From VRUE01 sp963817905 (lineage in GTDB: Bacteria; Actinomycetota; Thermoleophilia; Solirubrobacterales; 70-9), in NCBI GenBank assembly GCA_963817905.1, contig CAWFPS010000003.1:1302001-1366000 (forward strand): DNA of 64,000 nucleotides, written 5' to 3'. Numbering within the stretch: the first letter of the stretch is position 1; the number at the start of each line of letters is the position of its first letter. The notes under the pieces are model-generated. The model saw nothing but the letters and a program-made list of their open reading frames with translations, searched no databases and had not been told where the DNA came from. A program made the translations under genes and the position numbers. Below are positions 24,029 through 32,050 of the stretch, piece after piece.

Positions 24029-25393
24029 TCAGCTCGGCTCGTGGGCCAGCTTTGCCGCCTCGGCGCTCCCCACATAAGGGGTGAGGATGAACTCGACCAG
24101 GTCGGGGAGCAGCTGCTCCAGCTCCTCGGCCTTGCCGGCGATGATGCGGCGGGAGATCAGTGAGACCATGCCGCCGACGAGGGCCTCCTCGGTGGTCGGC
24201 GAGAGGCGCTGGAGAACGTCGGGCGAGCGGCCCTCGCGGCCGGTCTGGAAGTAGGGGACGAAGCTCTGGATCGCGGCGTCGTAGCGCTCGACCACGACCG
24301 GGCCGGCGACCAGGGCCTCGACCATGCAGAGGCGGGCCAGGTGGGGCTCGGCGGCGAGGAACTCGAGCATCGCCCCGATCCCGGCTTTGACCGCGTGCGG
24401 CCAGTCCTCCTCGGCCTCGAAGGCGGTCGAGACGCGGCCGCGCAGCTCCTCCATCACGGTGTCGTAGGCGGCGACGAAGCACTCGTCCTTGCTGGAGAAG
24501 TGCTCGTAGAAGGTGCGGCGGGAGACGGCGGCGTGGCGGGTGATGTGGGCGATCGTCGTGCCCGAGTAGCCGTTTTCGGCGATCGCCTCGGCCAGGCCCG
24601 CGATCAGGCGCTCGCGCTGGTTGTGGATGACGAACTCGCGCGGCAGGCCGTGGCGGCCCGGCGGCAGGCGGGCAAGCTCAGGTGGATATTCCTCGGCTGA
24701 CACTCCCGGCTCACCCTTGTCCCGGGAGGATGACTTCTTCTTGGCCACCCCACGACGATATCGCGCTGGCGGGTCAAAGCCCCTCGACAGCTCGGCCAGG
24801 CCGGCCTCGATTCCCAGATACGGGATTACCGCTGCGGACATCAACTGTGGGACCAGGGCGGGCAGGTCGTCGGCGTTGCCGCGCACGACCTTGGCGTAGA
24901 CCTGGCGGTAGGCGGAGCCCGCCAGTGCCTCGGCGGTGGTGTGCGGGATGGACTCCGGGTCCTCCATCTCGTTGCGGCCGGCGTCGATCAGCGAGGCGAT
25001 CACCCGCATCGTCATGTCGCGGCGGGCGCGGGCGGCGTCGCCGGCGGCAAGAACCTCGACCGCGAAGGAGGCACGGCTGGGATCGTCACGGAGGCGTTCG
25101 GCGATCTCGCAGGCGACCGCGCGCAGGCGGTCGGGCCAGCTCTCCCGGCTGTTGTAGGCCGCCAGCATCTCCTCCATGCAGGAGTCGTTGATCTCCCTCC
25201 AGGCGGAGAGGAAACAGTCGTACTTGCCGCGGAAGTGGCGGTCGAATGCGGGCCGGTCGAGTTCGGCACGCTTGGTTATCAGCTCGATCGTGGTCTCGGC
25301 GTAGCCGCGCTCGGCGGCGATCTCGATCAGGGCCTCGACGATGCGCTCGCGCTCGGAACCGGCGGCGCGCTCGCGAGTCTCTAGGTCAAGCAC
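24029..25393 (-). CDS. Fused double TetR-family regulator
   Basis: A 454-residue protein made of two complete TetR units. Unit 1 (residues 1 to about 210) has the helix-turn-helix ETTIELITKRAELDRPAFDR and ends LMSAAVIPYLGIEAGLAELS. A Lys/Ser-rich linker (VAKKKSSSRDKGEPG) joins unit 2 (from about 235): arm LPPGRHGLPREFVIHNQRER, helix-turn-helix IAHITRHAAVSRRTFYEHFS and ending LLPDLVEFILTPYVGSAEAA. TetR proteins normally work as homodimers of one unit, so a fusion can act as an intramolecular heterodimer. A GTG at 24748 at the start of the linker could give a separate second unit, but it has no good Shine-Dalgarno. The gene follows the TetR at 25427 by 33 bases. Confidence 0.9.
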   Translation of the reverse strand: MLDLETRERAAGSERERIVEALIEIAAERGYAETTIELITKRAELDRPAFDRHFRGKYDCFLSAWREINDSCMEEMLAAYNSRESWPDRLRAVACEIAERLRDDPSRASFAVEVLAAGDAARARRDMTMRVIASLIDAGRNEMEDPESIPHTTAEALAGSAYRQVYAKVVRGNADDLPALVPQLMSAAVIPYLGIEAGLAELSRGFDPPARYRRGVAKKKSSSRDKGEPGVSAEEYPPELARLPPGRHGLPREFVIHNQRERLIAGLAEAIAENGYSGTTIAHITRHAAVSRRTFYEHFSSKDECFVAAYDTVMEELRGRVSTAFEAEEDWPHAVKAGIGAMLEFLAAEPHLARLCMVEALVAGPVVVERYDAAIQSFVPYFQTGREGRSPDVLQRLSPTTEEALVGGMVSLISRRIIAGKAEELEQLLPDLVEFILTPYVGSAEAAKLAHEPS

Positions 25394-25426
25394 TAGGTCA
25401 TGGGGCCTCCGATCCCTGCCCCTGGC

Positions 25427-26107
25427 TCAATCCGCAGTGGACGTCGAGGACTCTTCGGCGGCGATCCGCTTGGCGGCCTCGGCACCGAGGTACGGCGTGA
25501 GGGAGAACTCGACCAGCTCCGGCAGCAGCACCTCGATCTGCTCGGCCTGGCCCATGATGATGCGCTGGTAGAGGATCCAGAAGATGCCGCCGACGATCGT
25601 CTCCTCCAGCGTCCCCGGCAGCTCCTCGCCCTTGGCGGAGACCTTGCGGCCCATGCGGAAGAGCGGGACGAAGGCCTGGATCGAGCGCTCGTAGCGGTCG
25701 ACCGCGGCGGGCCCGGCCGAGAGCGCCTCGACGATGCAGGTACGGGCGAGGGCGGGCTCTGAGGCGACGTAGCGAAGGAAGGCGGCGAGGCCGGCGTTGA
25801 CCCTGGCGGGCCAGGTGTCGACCTTGCTGGCGGCGTCGACGACACGGCGCAGCGCCTCCTTGACCGCGAACTCCGAGGCAGCGAGGAAGCAGTCCTCCTT
25901 GGAGGAGAAGTTCTCGTAGAAGGTGTTGCGGGCGATGCCGGCGCGGCGGACGATGTCGGCGACGGTGACGGCGCGGTAGCCCTTCTCGACGGTCTCCTCG
26001 GCAAGGGCGGCGATGATGCGGGCTCGCTGGTGCTGGGCGATGAACTCCCGCGGCAGCTGGTGTCTTCCCGGCGGCATTCTTGTTACTTGCGGGGCGCGGT
26101 CGGTCAC
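25427..26107 (-). CDS. TetR-family transcriptional regulator (array member)
   Basis: A 226-residue TetR protein. The GTG at 26107 is preferred over a TTG at 26143 because TACTCT lies 7 bases upstream. The arm MPPGRHQLPREFIAQHQRAR and helix-turn-helix VADIVRRAGIARNTFYENFS are close to the second unit of the fused protein downstream; the C-terminus carries LLPELVEFSLTPYLGAEAAK. It is divergent from the TetR gene at 26222, 114 bp away, and probably co-transcribed with the fused TetR gene. Confidence 0.9.
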   Translation of the reverse strand: MTDRAPQVTRMPPGRHQLPREFIAQHQRARIIAALAEETVEKGYRAVTVADIVRRAGIARNTFYENFSSKEDCFLAASEFAVKEALRRVVDAASKVDTWPARVNAGLAAFLRYVASEPALARTCIVEALSAGPAAVDRYERSIQAFVPLFRMGRKVSAKGEELPGTLEETIVGGIFWILYQRIIMGQAEQIEVLLPELVEFSLTPYLGAEAAKRIAAEESSTSTAD

Positions 26108-26221
26108 GAACGCCAGAGTACCTCGATGGGAATCCGTTTCCAAGCTGGACGGATCGGTGAGATACCGCTACTGTTCCTGATCCAGACAACCTGTTCCCTT
26201 GATCGATTAGAGGAAGGTCGG
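26108..26221. promoter_or_regulatory. Divergent TetR promoter region with GTTCCY direct repeat
   Basis: TGTTCCT (26172-26178) and TGTTCCC (26192-26198) are exactly 20 bp apart, the same spacing as a pair at 20229/20249. GGAATCCGTTTCC (26130-26142 region) is a partial palindrome near the minus-strand start. Confidence 0.4.
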
Positions 26222-26911
26222 ATGGGCAAGCAGGCCGCAACCAAGGTCCGGGCAGGGGCTGCGGGGACCGGCGCAACGGGGAAGGTCTTCCCCCAAGCAC
26301 CCACACTCAGACTGGTGAGTTCCCCCAAGCGCCAACGAATTCTCGAGGGCATGCTCGAGGTGGTCGGTACGTCCGGGTATGAGGGCGCATCCGTGCGTAT
26401 GGTGCTCGACGGCACCGGTCTCTACCGGCAGGCCTTCTACGACGAGTTCGCCGATAAGGAATCCTGCTTCCTCGAGGCGCTCGGCTTTGGCGTAGCCAGG
26501 CTGGAAGCGATCTCGATCGCCGCGGCGGCGTCCGAGAAAGACTGGCGCGGCAAGCTGCGCGCGGGTGTCGGTGCGGCCCTCGACGCGCTCCAGGCCGACC
26601 CGGCGGGCGGTCGGGCGCTGGTCGTCGAGGTGCACGCGGCGGGCCCTGAGGCGCTGAAGATTCGGGCCGAAGCGATGAAACGCATCACCGATTTCATCGA
26701 TTCGGCGCGTCAGGCCTCGACGGGGGCGGAGGCGCCGCCCCAGATCGCCGCCGAGGGCATCGTCGCCGGCATGCACGCGGTCGTCCACGCCAAGCTGGCG
26801 GCAGGCGACGAGAACGGTTACCGGGAGCTGTTGCCCGACTTCATGTACTTCGCCACGCTCCCCTACTTCGGTCCCGACGTGGCGGGTGCGGAGATGAAGG
26901 CGGCGCGATAG
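26222..26911 (+). CDS. TetR-family transcriptional regulator (array member)
   Basis: A 229-residue TetR protein from the ATG at 26222, supported by AGAGGAAGG 5 bases upstream; a longer in-frame start at 26030 would run through the promoter of the divergent gene. The DNA-binding helices are GASVRMVLDGTGLYRQAFYD and the C-terminus reads LLPDFMYFATLPYFGPDVAG. The N-terminus has an extra 35-residue low-complexity arm (GKQAATKVRAGAAGTGATGK). It is followed by another TetR gene on the same strand. Confidence 0.88.
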   Translation: MGKQAATKVRAGAAGTGATGKVFPQAPTLRLVSSPKRQRILEGMLEVVGTSGYEGASVRMVLDGTGLYRQAFYDEFADKESCFLEALGFGVARLEAISIAAAASEKDWRGKLRAGVGAALDALQADPAGGRALVVEVHAAGPEALKIRAEAMKRITDFIDSARQASTGAEAPPQIAAEGIVAGMHAVVHAKLAAGDENGYRELLPDFMYFATLPYFGPDVAGAEMKAAR

Positions 26912-26930
26912 GGAGCCTCGAGCTTTCGTT

Positions 26931-26959
26931 GGACAGTCTGAGAACACTGCCCTACTCTG
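26931..26959 (+). promoter_or_regulatory. Promoter of the TetR gene at 26965
   Basis: TTGGAC and TACTCT are separated by 18 bases; the ATG at 26965 is 6 bases after the -10 box, so the message should be leaderless. Confidence 0.6.
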
Positions 26960-26964
26960 AATGC

Positions 26965-27663
26965 ATGGATACGCCGTCAACCTCTAATCCGGAAAAAACA
27001 CAAGCAGGTTCGCAAACTCTCCCCCGCGCCTACCTCGTGCGGTCCCAGAGGGAGCGACTTTTGGAGGCGATGCTGCGCGTCGCGGCGGCGAAGGGCTACG
27101 AGGCGACCACAGTCGAGGACGTGATCGAGGTGGCCGGCGTCTCCCGCGAGAGCTTCGACCGGATGTTCGCCGACAAGGGTGCCTGCTTCCTCGAGGCCTA
27201 CGACGCGGTCTTCGACGTCCTCGTCGCCCACGTCACCAGCGCCTTCGAGGCGGCGGCGGGCGATCCCTGGCCAGAGCGGATCACGGCCGGGCTCGGCGCC
27301 CTGGTCGGCCTGCTCGCGATCGAGGCTGGGATCGCCCGGCTGGCGATGGTCGAGGTGACCGCCGCCGGCGAGGGCGCGCGCGCCCGCTACCGGGCGGCCC
27401 TGGCGCGCTTTACGCCCTTCCTCGAGGAAGGGCGCGATTACGCCAGCCAGGGCGAGGAGCTGCCGGCCGACACGGCCCGCTTTGCGATCGGCGGCGCCAC
27501 CTCGATGATCTTCGACGAGATCCGCGCCGGGCGAGGCCCGGAGTTGCGGCGAATCCTCTCCGACCTCGTCTTCGCCGTGCTGATGCCGTATCTGGGCCCC
27601 GAACAGGCCGAAGACGAGATGCGGCGGGTCACGCGCGGAGAAGGTTCTAGAGAGTCCGGGTAG
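26965..27663 (+). CDS. TetR-family transcriptional regulator (array member, right end)
   Basis: A 232-residue TetR protein from the ATG at 26965. The helix-turn-helix is VEDVIEVAGVSRESFDRMFA. The C-terminal domain ends ILSDLVFAVLMPYLGPEQAE. The last codons (SRESG and the TAG) are encoded by the left arm of the palindromic element at 27649-27762, so this C-terminus was probably changed by the element. The next gene, a crotonase, converges from the other strand. Confidence 0.88.
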   Translation: MDTPSTSNPEKTQAGSQTLPRAYLVRSQRERLLEAMLRVAAAKGYEATTVEDVIEVAGVSRESFDRMFADKGACFLEAYDAVFDVLVAHVTSAFEAAAGDPWPERITAGLGALVGLLAIEAGIARLAMVEVTAAGEGARARYRAALARFTPFLEEGRDYASQGEELPADTARFAIGGATSMIFDEIRAGRGPELRRILSDLVFAVLMPYLGPEQAEDEMRRVTRGEGSRESG

Positions 27664-27762
27664 GGGTTCCGCTTAACTTTTTTCGAAGTTACGCGGATCG
27701 GCTGGCGCGCGCAGCAAACTCCGAAAAAAGTACAAGACGCTCCACCCCTACCGGGACTCTCT
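27649..27762. repeat. Palindromic element, family A, copy 1 (114 bp)
   Basis: The outer arms AGAGAGTCCGGGTAGGGGT and ACCCCTACCGGGACTCTCT differ at one pairing position. Inside are CTTAACTTTTTTCG and CGAAAAAAGTACAAGACG. The same inner blocks and TCCCGGTAG core recur, inverted, at 36576-36688. The element spans the whole gap between two convergent genes and covers both stop codons. Confidence 0.85.
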
Positions 27763-28513
27763 ATATGCCTTGCCCGTGCCTGCCCTCGCCTGAAGCGAAG
27801 CGGGCGCCACCGCGTGCTGCCACGTCGAGGACCTCGCGACCTAGCTGGTGCTCGAGGGCGATTCCCTCGTTCAGGGGGAGGCCGAAGCCTTCTTGGGCTG
27901 CCTGGCGGTCGGCGAGCATTGTCTCCTGGGGGAAGGAGGCGATCTTCTCGGCCAGGTCGAGGGCGCGCTCGAGGTGGCGGCCGGGCTCGGCCAGCTCGTT
28001 GACGAGGCCGATGCGGTGGGCCTCTTCGGCCTCGACCGGGCGGCCGGTGAGGATCAGCTCCATTGCGCGGCCCATCCCGATCGTGCGGGGCAGCCGCTGG
28101 GTTCCGCCGTCGACGAGGGGCACGCCCCAGCGCCGCTCGAAGAGGCCGAAGGTCGATTGCGGGGTGGCGATCCGCAGGTCGCACCAGAGCGCCAGCTCCA
28201 CCCCACCGGCAAGGCACCAGCCGTCAACGGCGGCGATCGCCGGCTTGGCCGGGGTCAGCCGGGTCGGACCCATCGGCCCGTGTGGATGGTCGACGTCGAG
28301 GTCCATCGCCTTCAGGTCCGCCCCGGCGCAAAAGGCCTCGCCGCCGGCCCCTGTGAGGACGAGGACGCGGGCGCCCGCGTCGGCCTCGAAGTCCTTCAGC
28401 CCCTGCCGGAAGGCCTCCGCCGCGGCGGCGTCGATCGCGTTGCGCCGCGCCGGCCGGTCGATCGTCAGCACGGCCGCCGCGCCGGTGCGCTCGTAGCGAA
28501 GCTCGTCGCTCAT
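27761..28513 (-). CDS. Enoyl-CoA hydratase/isomerase-family protein (crotonase)
   Basis: A 250-residue crotonase. The oxyanion-hole segments are visible: AFCAGADLKAMDLD (first) and KPAIAAVDGWCLAGGVELAL (second), followed by FGLFERRWGVPLVDGGTQRL where one catalytic Glu of hydratases would lie; Glu in the ERRWG stretch is the candidate. N-terminal TIDRPARRNAIDAAAAEAF is the typical substrate-CoA motif. It could hydrate enoyl-CoAs in fatty acid breakdown or catalyse another crotonase reaction. It is the only acyl-CoA enzyme beside the TetR array, and many TetR proteins respond to acyl-CoAs, so it may be a target. Its stop lies in the palindromic element. Confidence 0.88.
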   Translation of the reverse strand: MSDELRYERTGAAAVLTIDRPARRNAIDAAAAEAFRQGLKDFEADAGARVLVLTGAGGEAFCAGADLKAMDLDVDHPHGPMGPTRLTPAKPAIAAVDGWCLAGGVELALWCDLRIATPQSTFGLFERRWGVPLVDGGTQRLPRTIGMGRAMELILTGRPVEAEEAHRIGLVNELAEPGRHLERALDLAEKIASFPQETMLADRQAAQEGFGLPLNEGIALEHQLGREVLDVAARGGARFASGEGRHGQGI

Positions 28514-28903
28514 CGCCCAGAGAGTATGGGAGCGGGCGGGCTAGTCGCGGCGGCCTTCCGGGTCTCGCGGCGACACCCAGCTCCCGGGTCCTGCGCCCCG
28601 GCACGCGCGGCGATCGAAGGCAGGCAACCGACCACCGTCCCCCAAGCTAGGCGCCGCCCCGGACGCACAAAAAAACGACCGGCGGTGACGCTCGGTTGCC
28701 TGCCGTGCACGTAGCCTTCGCACACTTAAGCTCGTCGCGCCACCTTCGAGGCGGTGTCCGGTGGGCTTCCGCGGACTCCGTCTCTCCCAGTCGCAGGATC
28801 AACTTAGCGCGGGTCCCCGGGCGGCGCTAGGGGGGCGACGAAAACGTTCCCGCAAAGTCCGGGAATTGCGCGTGTCCGAGAGGAGTTATACGGTCGCTTT
28901 GGG
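28514..28903. other. Intergenic region with palindromic element B
   Basis: No gene is seen. It holds the element at 28619-28704 and the presumed promoters of the divergent crotonase and sugar-porter genes. TACGGT lies 9 bases before the sugar-porter ATG, and a GTTCCC motif occurs near 28846. Confidence 0.45.
28619..28704. repeat. MITE-like element B with terminal inverted repeats (86 bp)
   Basis: It begins GGCAGGCAACCGA and ends with the reverse complement TCGGTTGCCTGCC (one inner position uncertain because of a mismatch). The interior has an A7 run followed by CGACC and is not symmetrical, so it is more like a small transposon remnant than a simple hairpin. One copy seen. Confidence 0.6.
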
Positions 28904-30280
28904 ATGAACGGCGGCCTTGACGCGTCCCGGAGGAGGGCGCGGCGCAACGTTGTGCTGACGGCGGCGATCGCCGGGCTCGGCGGGCTGCTCTTCGGCTACG
29001 ACACGGGTGTGATCGCCGGGGCGCTGCTCTTCATCAAGGGCGACTTCGGCCTCGGCAGCTTCGCCCAGGGCCTGGTCGTCGCCGCGGTGCCGATCGGGGC
29101 GGTCGCCGGGGCGGCCTTTGCCGGACCGGCGGCGGACCGCCACGGCCGGCGGCTGATGATCCTGCTGGCGGCGCTGGTCTTCATCGCCGGGGCGCTGGCC
29201 AGCGCGGCAGCGCCCGGGGTCGAGGTGCTGGTCCTCGCCCGCATCGTGATCGGGGTCGCGATCGGCCTCGCCTCCGCCGCCGCTCCCGTCTACATCTCCG
29301 AGGTGGCGCCGCCGGAGAGCCGCGGGCGGCTGGTCAGCTTCTTCCAGCTGGCGGTGACGATCGGTATCCTCGTCGCCTACCTGGTCGGGCTCGCCTTCGA
29401 CGGGATCGAAGGCTGGCGCTGGATGCTCGGCCTTGGCGTCGTCCCCGCCCTGGCGCTGGCCTTCGGGATGCTGCGGATGCCGCAGAGCCCGCGCTGGCTG
29501 GTGATGAGCGGAGACGACTTCGCCGCCCGGGCGACGCTGGCCAAGATTCGCGTCGACGACCCGGACACGATCGACCGCGAGATCGACGAGATCAAGGGGA
29601 GCCTCGACGAGAAGCCGGGCGCCTGGAGCGAGCTCTTGCAGCCGGTCGTGAAAGCGGCACTGGTGGTCGGGGTGGGGCTGGCGATCCTGCAGCAGGTGAC
29701 CGGGATCAACACGGTCATCTACTACGCGCCGACGATCGTCGAATTCACCGGCGTGAATTCCTCGGCGGGGTCGATCCTGGCCGCGGTCGGGGTCGGCGTG
29801 ATCAACGTCGGCTTCACCCTCCTGGCGCTGCGCCTGCTCGACCGGGCGGGGCGGCGGACGCTGCTCTTCATCGGCGTCAGCGGGATGTCGGTCTCGCTCT
29901 TCGCCCTCGGCGCGGCCTTCAAGATCGCCGGTGGCGGCAGCACCCTCGCCTCGGCGATCGCGATCGGCAGCCTGATGGCCTACGTCGCCTCCTTCGCGGT
30001 CGGCCTCGGGCCGATCTTCTGGCTGCTCAACGCCGAGATCTACCCGCTCAGCGTGCGCAGCAAGGCGGCCGGGGTGGGGACGATGGCCAACTGGACCTTC
30101 AACTTCATCGTCTCGCTCACCTTCCTCTTGCTGATCGAAGCGCTCGGGCGCAGTGGCGCCTTCTGGTTCTACGGCGCGATCGGCCTCTTCACACTCGCCT
30201 TCTGCTGGAAGTTCGTGCCGGAGACCAAGGGCAAACGGCTGGAGGACATCCAGGCCTACTTCCAGGCGCGGGTGGAATAA
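28904..30280 (+). CDS. Sugar porter, major facilitator superfamily
   Basis: A 458-residue transporter with 12 predicted membrane segments. It carries the sugar-porter signatures: GGLLFGYDTGVIAGALLF in helix 1, DRHGRR after helix 2, PESRGRLVSFFQLAVTIG in helix 4, QSPRWL before the central loop, QQVTGINTVIYYAPTI in helix 7, DRAGRR in loop 8-9, and PETKGKRLED after helix 12. These match the XylE/GLUT type, so proton-coupled sugar uptake is likely; the sugar cannot be told. No sugar-catabolic gene is adjacent. TACGGT lies 9 bases upstream of the ATG. Confidence 0.93.
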   Translation: MNGGLDASRRRARRNVVLTAAIAGLGGLLFGYDTGVIAGALLFIKGDFGLGSFAQGLVVAAVPIGAVAGAAFAGPAADRHGRRLMILLAALVFIAGALASAAAPGVEVLVLARIVIGVAIGLASAAAPVYISEVAPPESRGRLVSFFQLAVTIGILVAYLVGLAFDGIEGWRWMLGLGVVPALALAFGMLRMPQSPRWLVMSGDDFAARATLAKIRVDDPDTIDREIDEIKGSLDEKPGAWSELLQPVVKAALVVGVGLAILQQVTGINTVIYYAPTIVEFTGVNSSAGSILAAVGVGVINVGFTLLALRLLDRAGRRTLLFIGVSGMSVSLFALGAAFKIAGGGSTLASAIAIGSLMAYVASFAVGLGPIFWLLNAEIYPLSVRSKAAGVGTMANWTFNFIVSLTFLLLIEALGRSGAFWFYGAIGLFTLAFCWKFVPETKGKRLEDIQAYFQARVE

Positions 30281-30327
30281 CGGGGTCCCTTCAGCTCGTG
30301 CCGGGCATCGCCAGATACCCTCCCCCG

Positions 30328-31245
30328 GTGCGTATAGACCAGATCATCGCTGCCAAAGCGCCGACCTTCTCGGTCGAGTTCTTCCCGCCGAAGACGGCCG
30401 AATCGCGGCAGGACCTGTTCGCGGCGGCGCGCTCGCTGCGGGAGCTCGAGCCCGATTTCGTCTCCGTCACCTACGGAGCGGGGGGCTCGACCCGTGAGGG
30501 CACGGTTGAGATCACGCGGGCGCTGAAGGACGAGCTCGGCTACGAGACGATGGCCCACCTGAGCTGCGTCGGTGAGACCGCCGACGGCCTGGCCGAGACG
30601 CTGGACCGGATCGCCGCGGCGGAAATCGAGAACGTCTTCGCCCTGCGTGGCGACCCGCCGCGGGGTGAAGCGGACTTCGTCCAGCCCGAGGGCGGCCTCG
30701 GCAGCGCCGCCGAGCTGAGCGCCTTCATCGGCTCGCGCTGGGATTTCACGGTCGGCGGCGCCTGCTTCCCGGAGGTGCACCCCGAGGCCCCCGACCTCGC
30801 CACCGACCTTGCCTACCTGAAGACCAAGGTCGAGTCCGGCGCCTCCTTCCTGATCACCCAGCTCTTCTTCGACAACCAGGTCTACTTCGACTTCGTCGCC
30901 GCGGCGCGGGCGGCGGGGATCGGGGTGCCGATCCTGGCCGGAGTGGTACCGGTCGCCAGCTTCGCCCAGACCAAGCGCATCTGCGAGCTCTGCGACGCCT
31001 CAATCCCGCCCCGCCTCGAGGCGGCCTTCGCCGCCGCTGCCGGCGACGAGACGGCCGAGTTCGAGCTCGGCGTCGCCTACGCCGCGCAACAGTGCTCGGA
31101 GCTGTTGCTCGCCGGCGGCCCCGGCATCCACTTCTATGCGCTCAACCGGGCGCCTGCGACGCGGGCGGTGCTGGGCGCGCTGCGGGCGGCGCGGCCCTGG
31201 GAGCGGCGGCGCGATCAAAGCGGCGACCTGGCCCGGTCGCTCTGA
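30328..31245 (+). CDS. metF: 5,10-methylenetetrahydrofolate reductase
   Basis: A 305-residue MetF that reduces methylenetetrahydrofolate to 5-methyl-THF for methionine synthesis. The N-terminus has SVEFFPPKT with the conserved catalytic-site Glu, then DFVSVTYGAGGSTREGTVEI, AHLSCVG and NVFALRGDPPRGEADF, all FAD/folate-binding motifs of the TIM-barrel enzyme. The sequence FLITQLFFDNQVYFDF follows, and PGIHFYALNRAPATR is near the end. The GTG at 30328 is chosen because TACCCT stands 6 bases before it; an upstream GTG at 30298 is possible. It is followed 20 bases later by the DUF3105 gene. Confidence 0.95.
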   Translation: MRIDQIIAAKAPTFSVEFFPPKTAESRQDLFAAARSLRELEPDFVSVTYGAGGSTREGTVEITRALKDELGYETMAHLSCVGETADGLAETLDRIAAAEIENVFALRGDPPRGEADFVQPEGGLGSAAELSAFIGSRWDFTVGGACFPEVHPEAPDLATDLAYLKTKVESGASFLITQLFFDNQVYFDFVAAARAAGIGVPILAGVVPVASFAQTKRICELCDASIPPRLEAAFAAAAGDETAEFELGVAYAAQQCSELLLAGGPGIHFYALNRAPATRAVLGALRAARPWERRRDQSGDLARSL

Positions 31246-31264
31246 GTAAACTGATCAGCAGCTG

Positions 31265-32050
31265 ATGGCTAACCGCAGGGAGGAAGAGAGGGAGCGTCTC
31301 CGCCAGGCCCGGGAGGAACGCGAGTCCAAACAGGCGGGGTCGGAGAAACGTCGCCTGATGATCGGCTACGGCGTGGCCGGCCTGATCGGGCTCGCGGTGG
31401 TGATTGGGATTGTCGCGGTAGTCGTTTCCTCCTCCAGCAAGAACAACGGGGGAGAAGCGCACATCGACCAGGCGACCGGCTCGACCAACGGCATCCAGCC
31501 CGACAAACGGTCGGGGACGGCGCCGCCGGCGCTCAAGGTGAAGAACCTCAAAGAGGCGGCGAAAAAGGCTGACTGCGACCTCCGCCTACACCTCAAGGAC
31601 GAGGGCCACAACCACATTCCGGCGACCGCGCCAGCGCCCGAATACAAAACCAACCCGCCGACCTCGGGCAACCACGTCGAACCGCCCTACCAGCAGGCCG
31701 ACGGCGCCTACACCGAAATGCCCAAGGAAATCGACATCGTCCACACGCTTGAGCACGGCCGGATGGAGATCCAGTACTCGCCCGACCTGTCCGAGAGCGC
31801 CCAGCTCGAACTGCTCGGTCTCTACGAGACGATGTGGGGCGGCACGGCAATCTTCCCGAACCAAAACATGCCCTACGAAGTGGCCGCGACGACCTGGACC
31901 AACCTGCTCGGCTGCAACGAATACAAGGGCTCGATCACGCTCGACGCGATCCGCGACTTCGGCAAAGCGACCTGGGGGCGCTACGGCGGCGAGCCGGTCA
32001 ACACCTTCAACCCGACCGCGCCGACGCCGGTCGAACCGACCGTCAACTAG
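31265..32050 (+). CDS. DUF3105 membrane-anchored protein
   Basis: A 261-residue protein. A charged N-terminus (REEERERLRQAREERESKQ) precedes one membrane helix (GLIGLAVVIGIVAVVVSS, about residues 40-60). The extracytoplasmic part has the DUF3105 pattern: YKTNPPTSGNHVEPPYQQAD, IVHTLEHGRMEIQYSP, NQNMPYEVAATTWTNLLGC. The invariant SGxH and LEHG histidines suggest metal or active-site roles, but the family has no proven function. The ATG is preceded by TAAACT 12 bases away. The gene overlaps the convergent FemAB-like gene by 8 bases at their stop codons. Confidence 0.88.
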   Translation: MANRREEERERLRQAREERESKQAGSEKRRLMIGYGVAGLIGLAVVIGIVAVVVSSSSKNNGGEAHIDQATGSTNGIQPDKRSGTAPPALKVKNLKEAAKKADCDLRLHLKDEGHNHIPATAPAPEYKTNPPTSGNHVEPPYQQADGAYTEMPKEIDIVHTLEHGRMEIQYSPDLSESAQLELLGLYETMWGGTAIFPNQNMPYEVAATTWTNLLGCNEYKGSITLDAIRDFGKATWGRYGGEPVNTFNPTAPTPVEPTVN

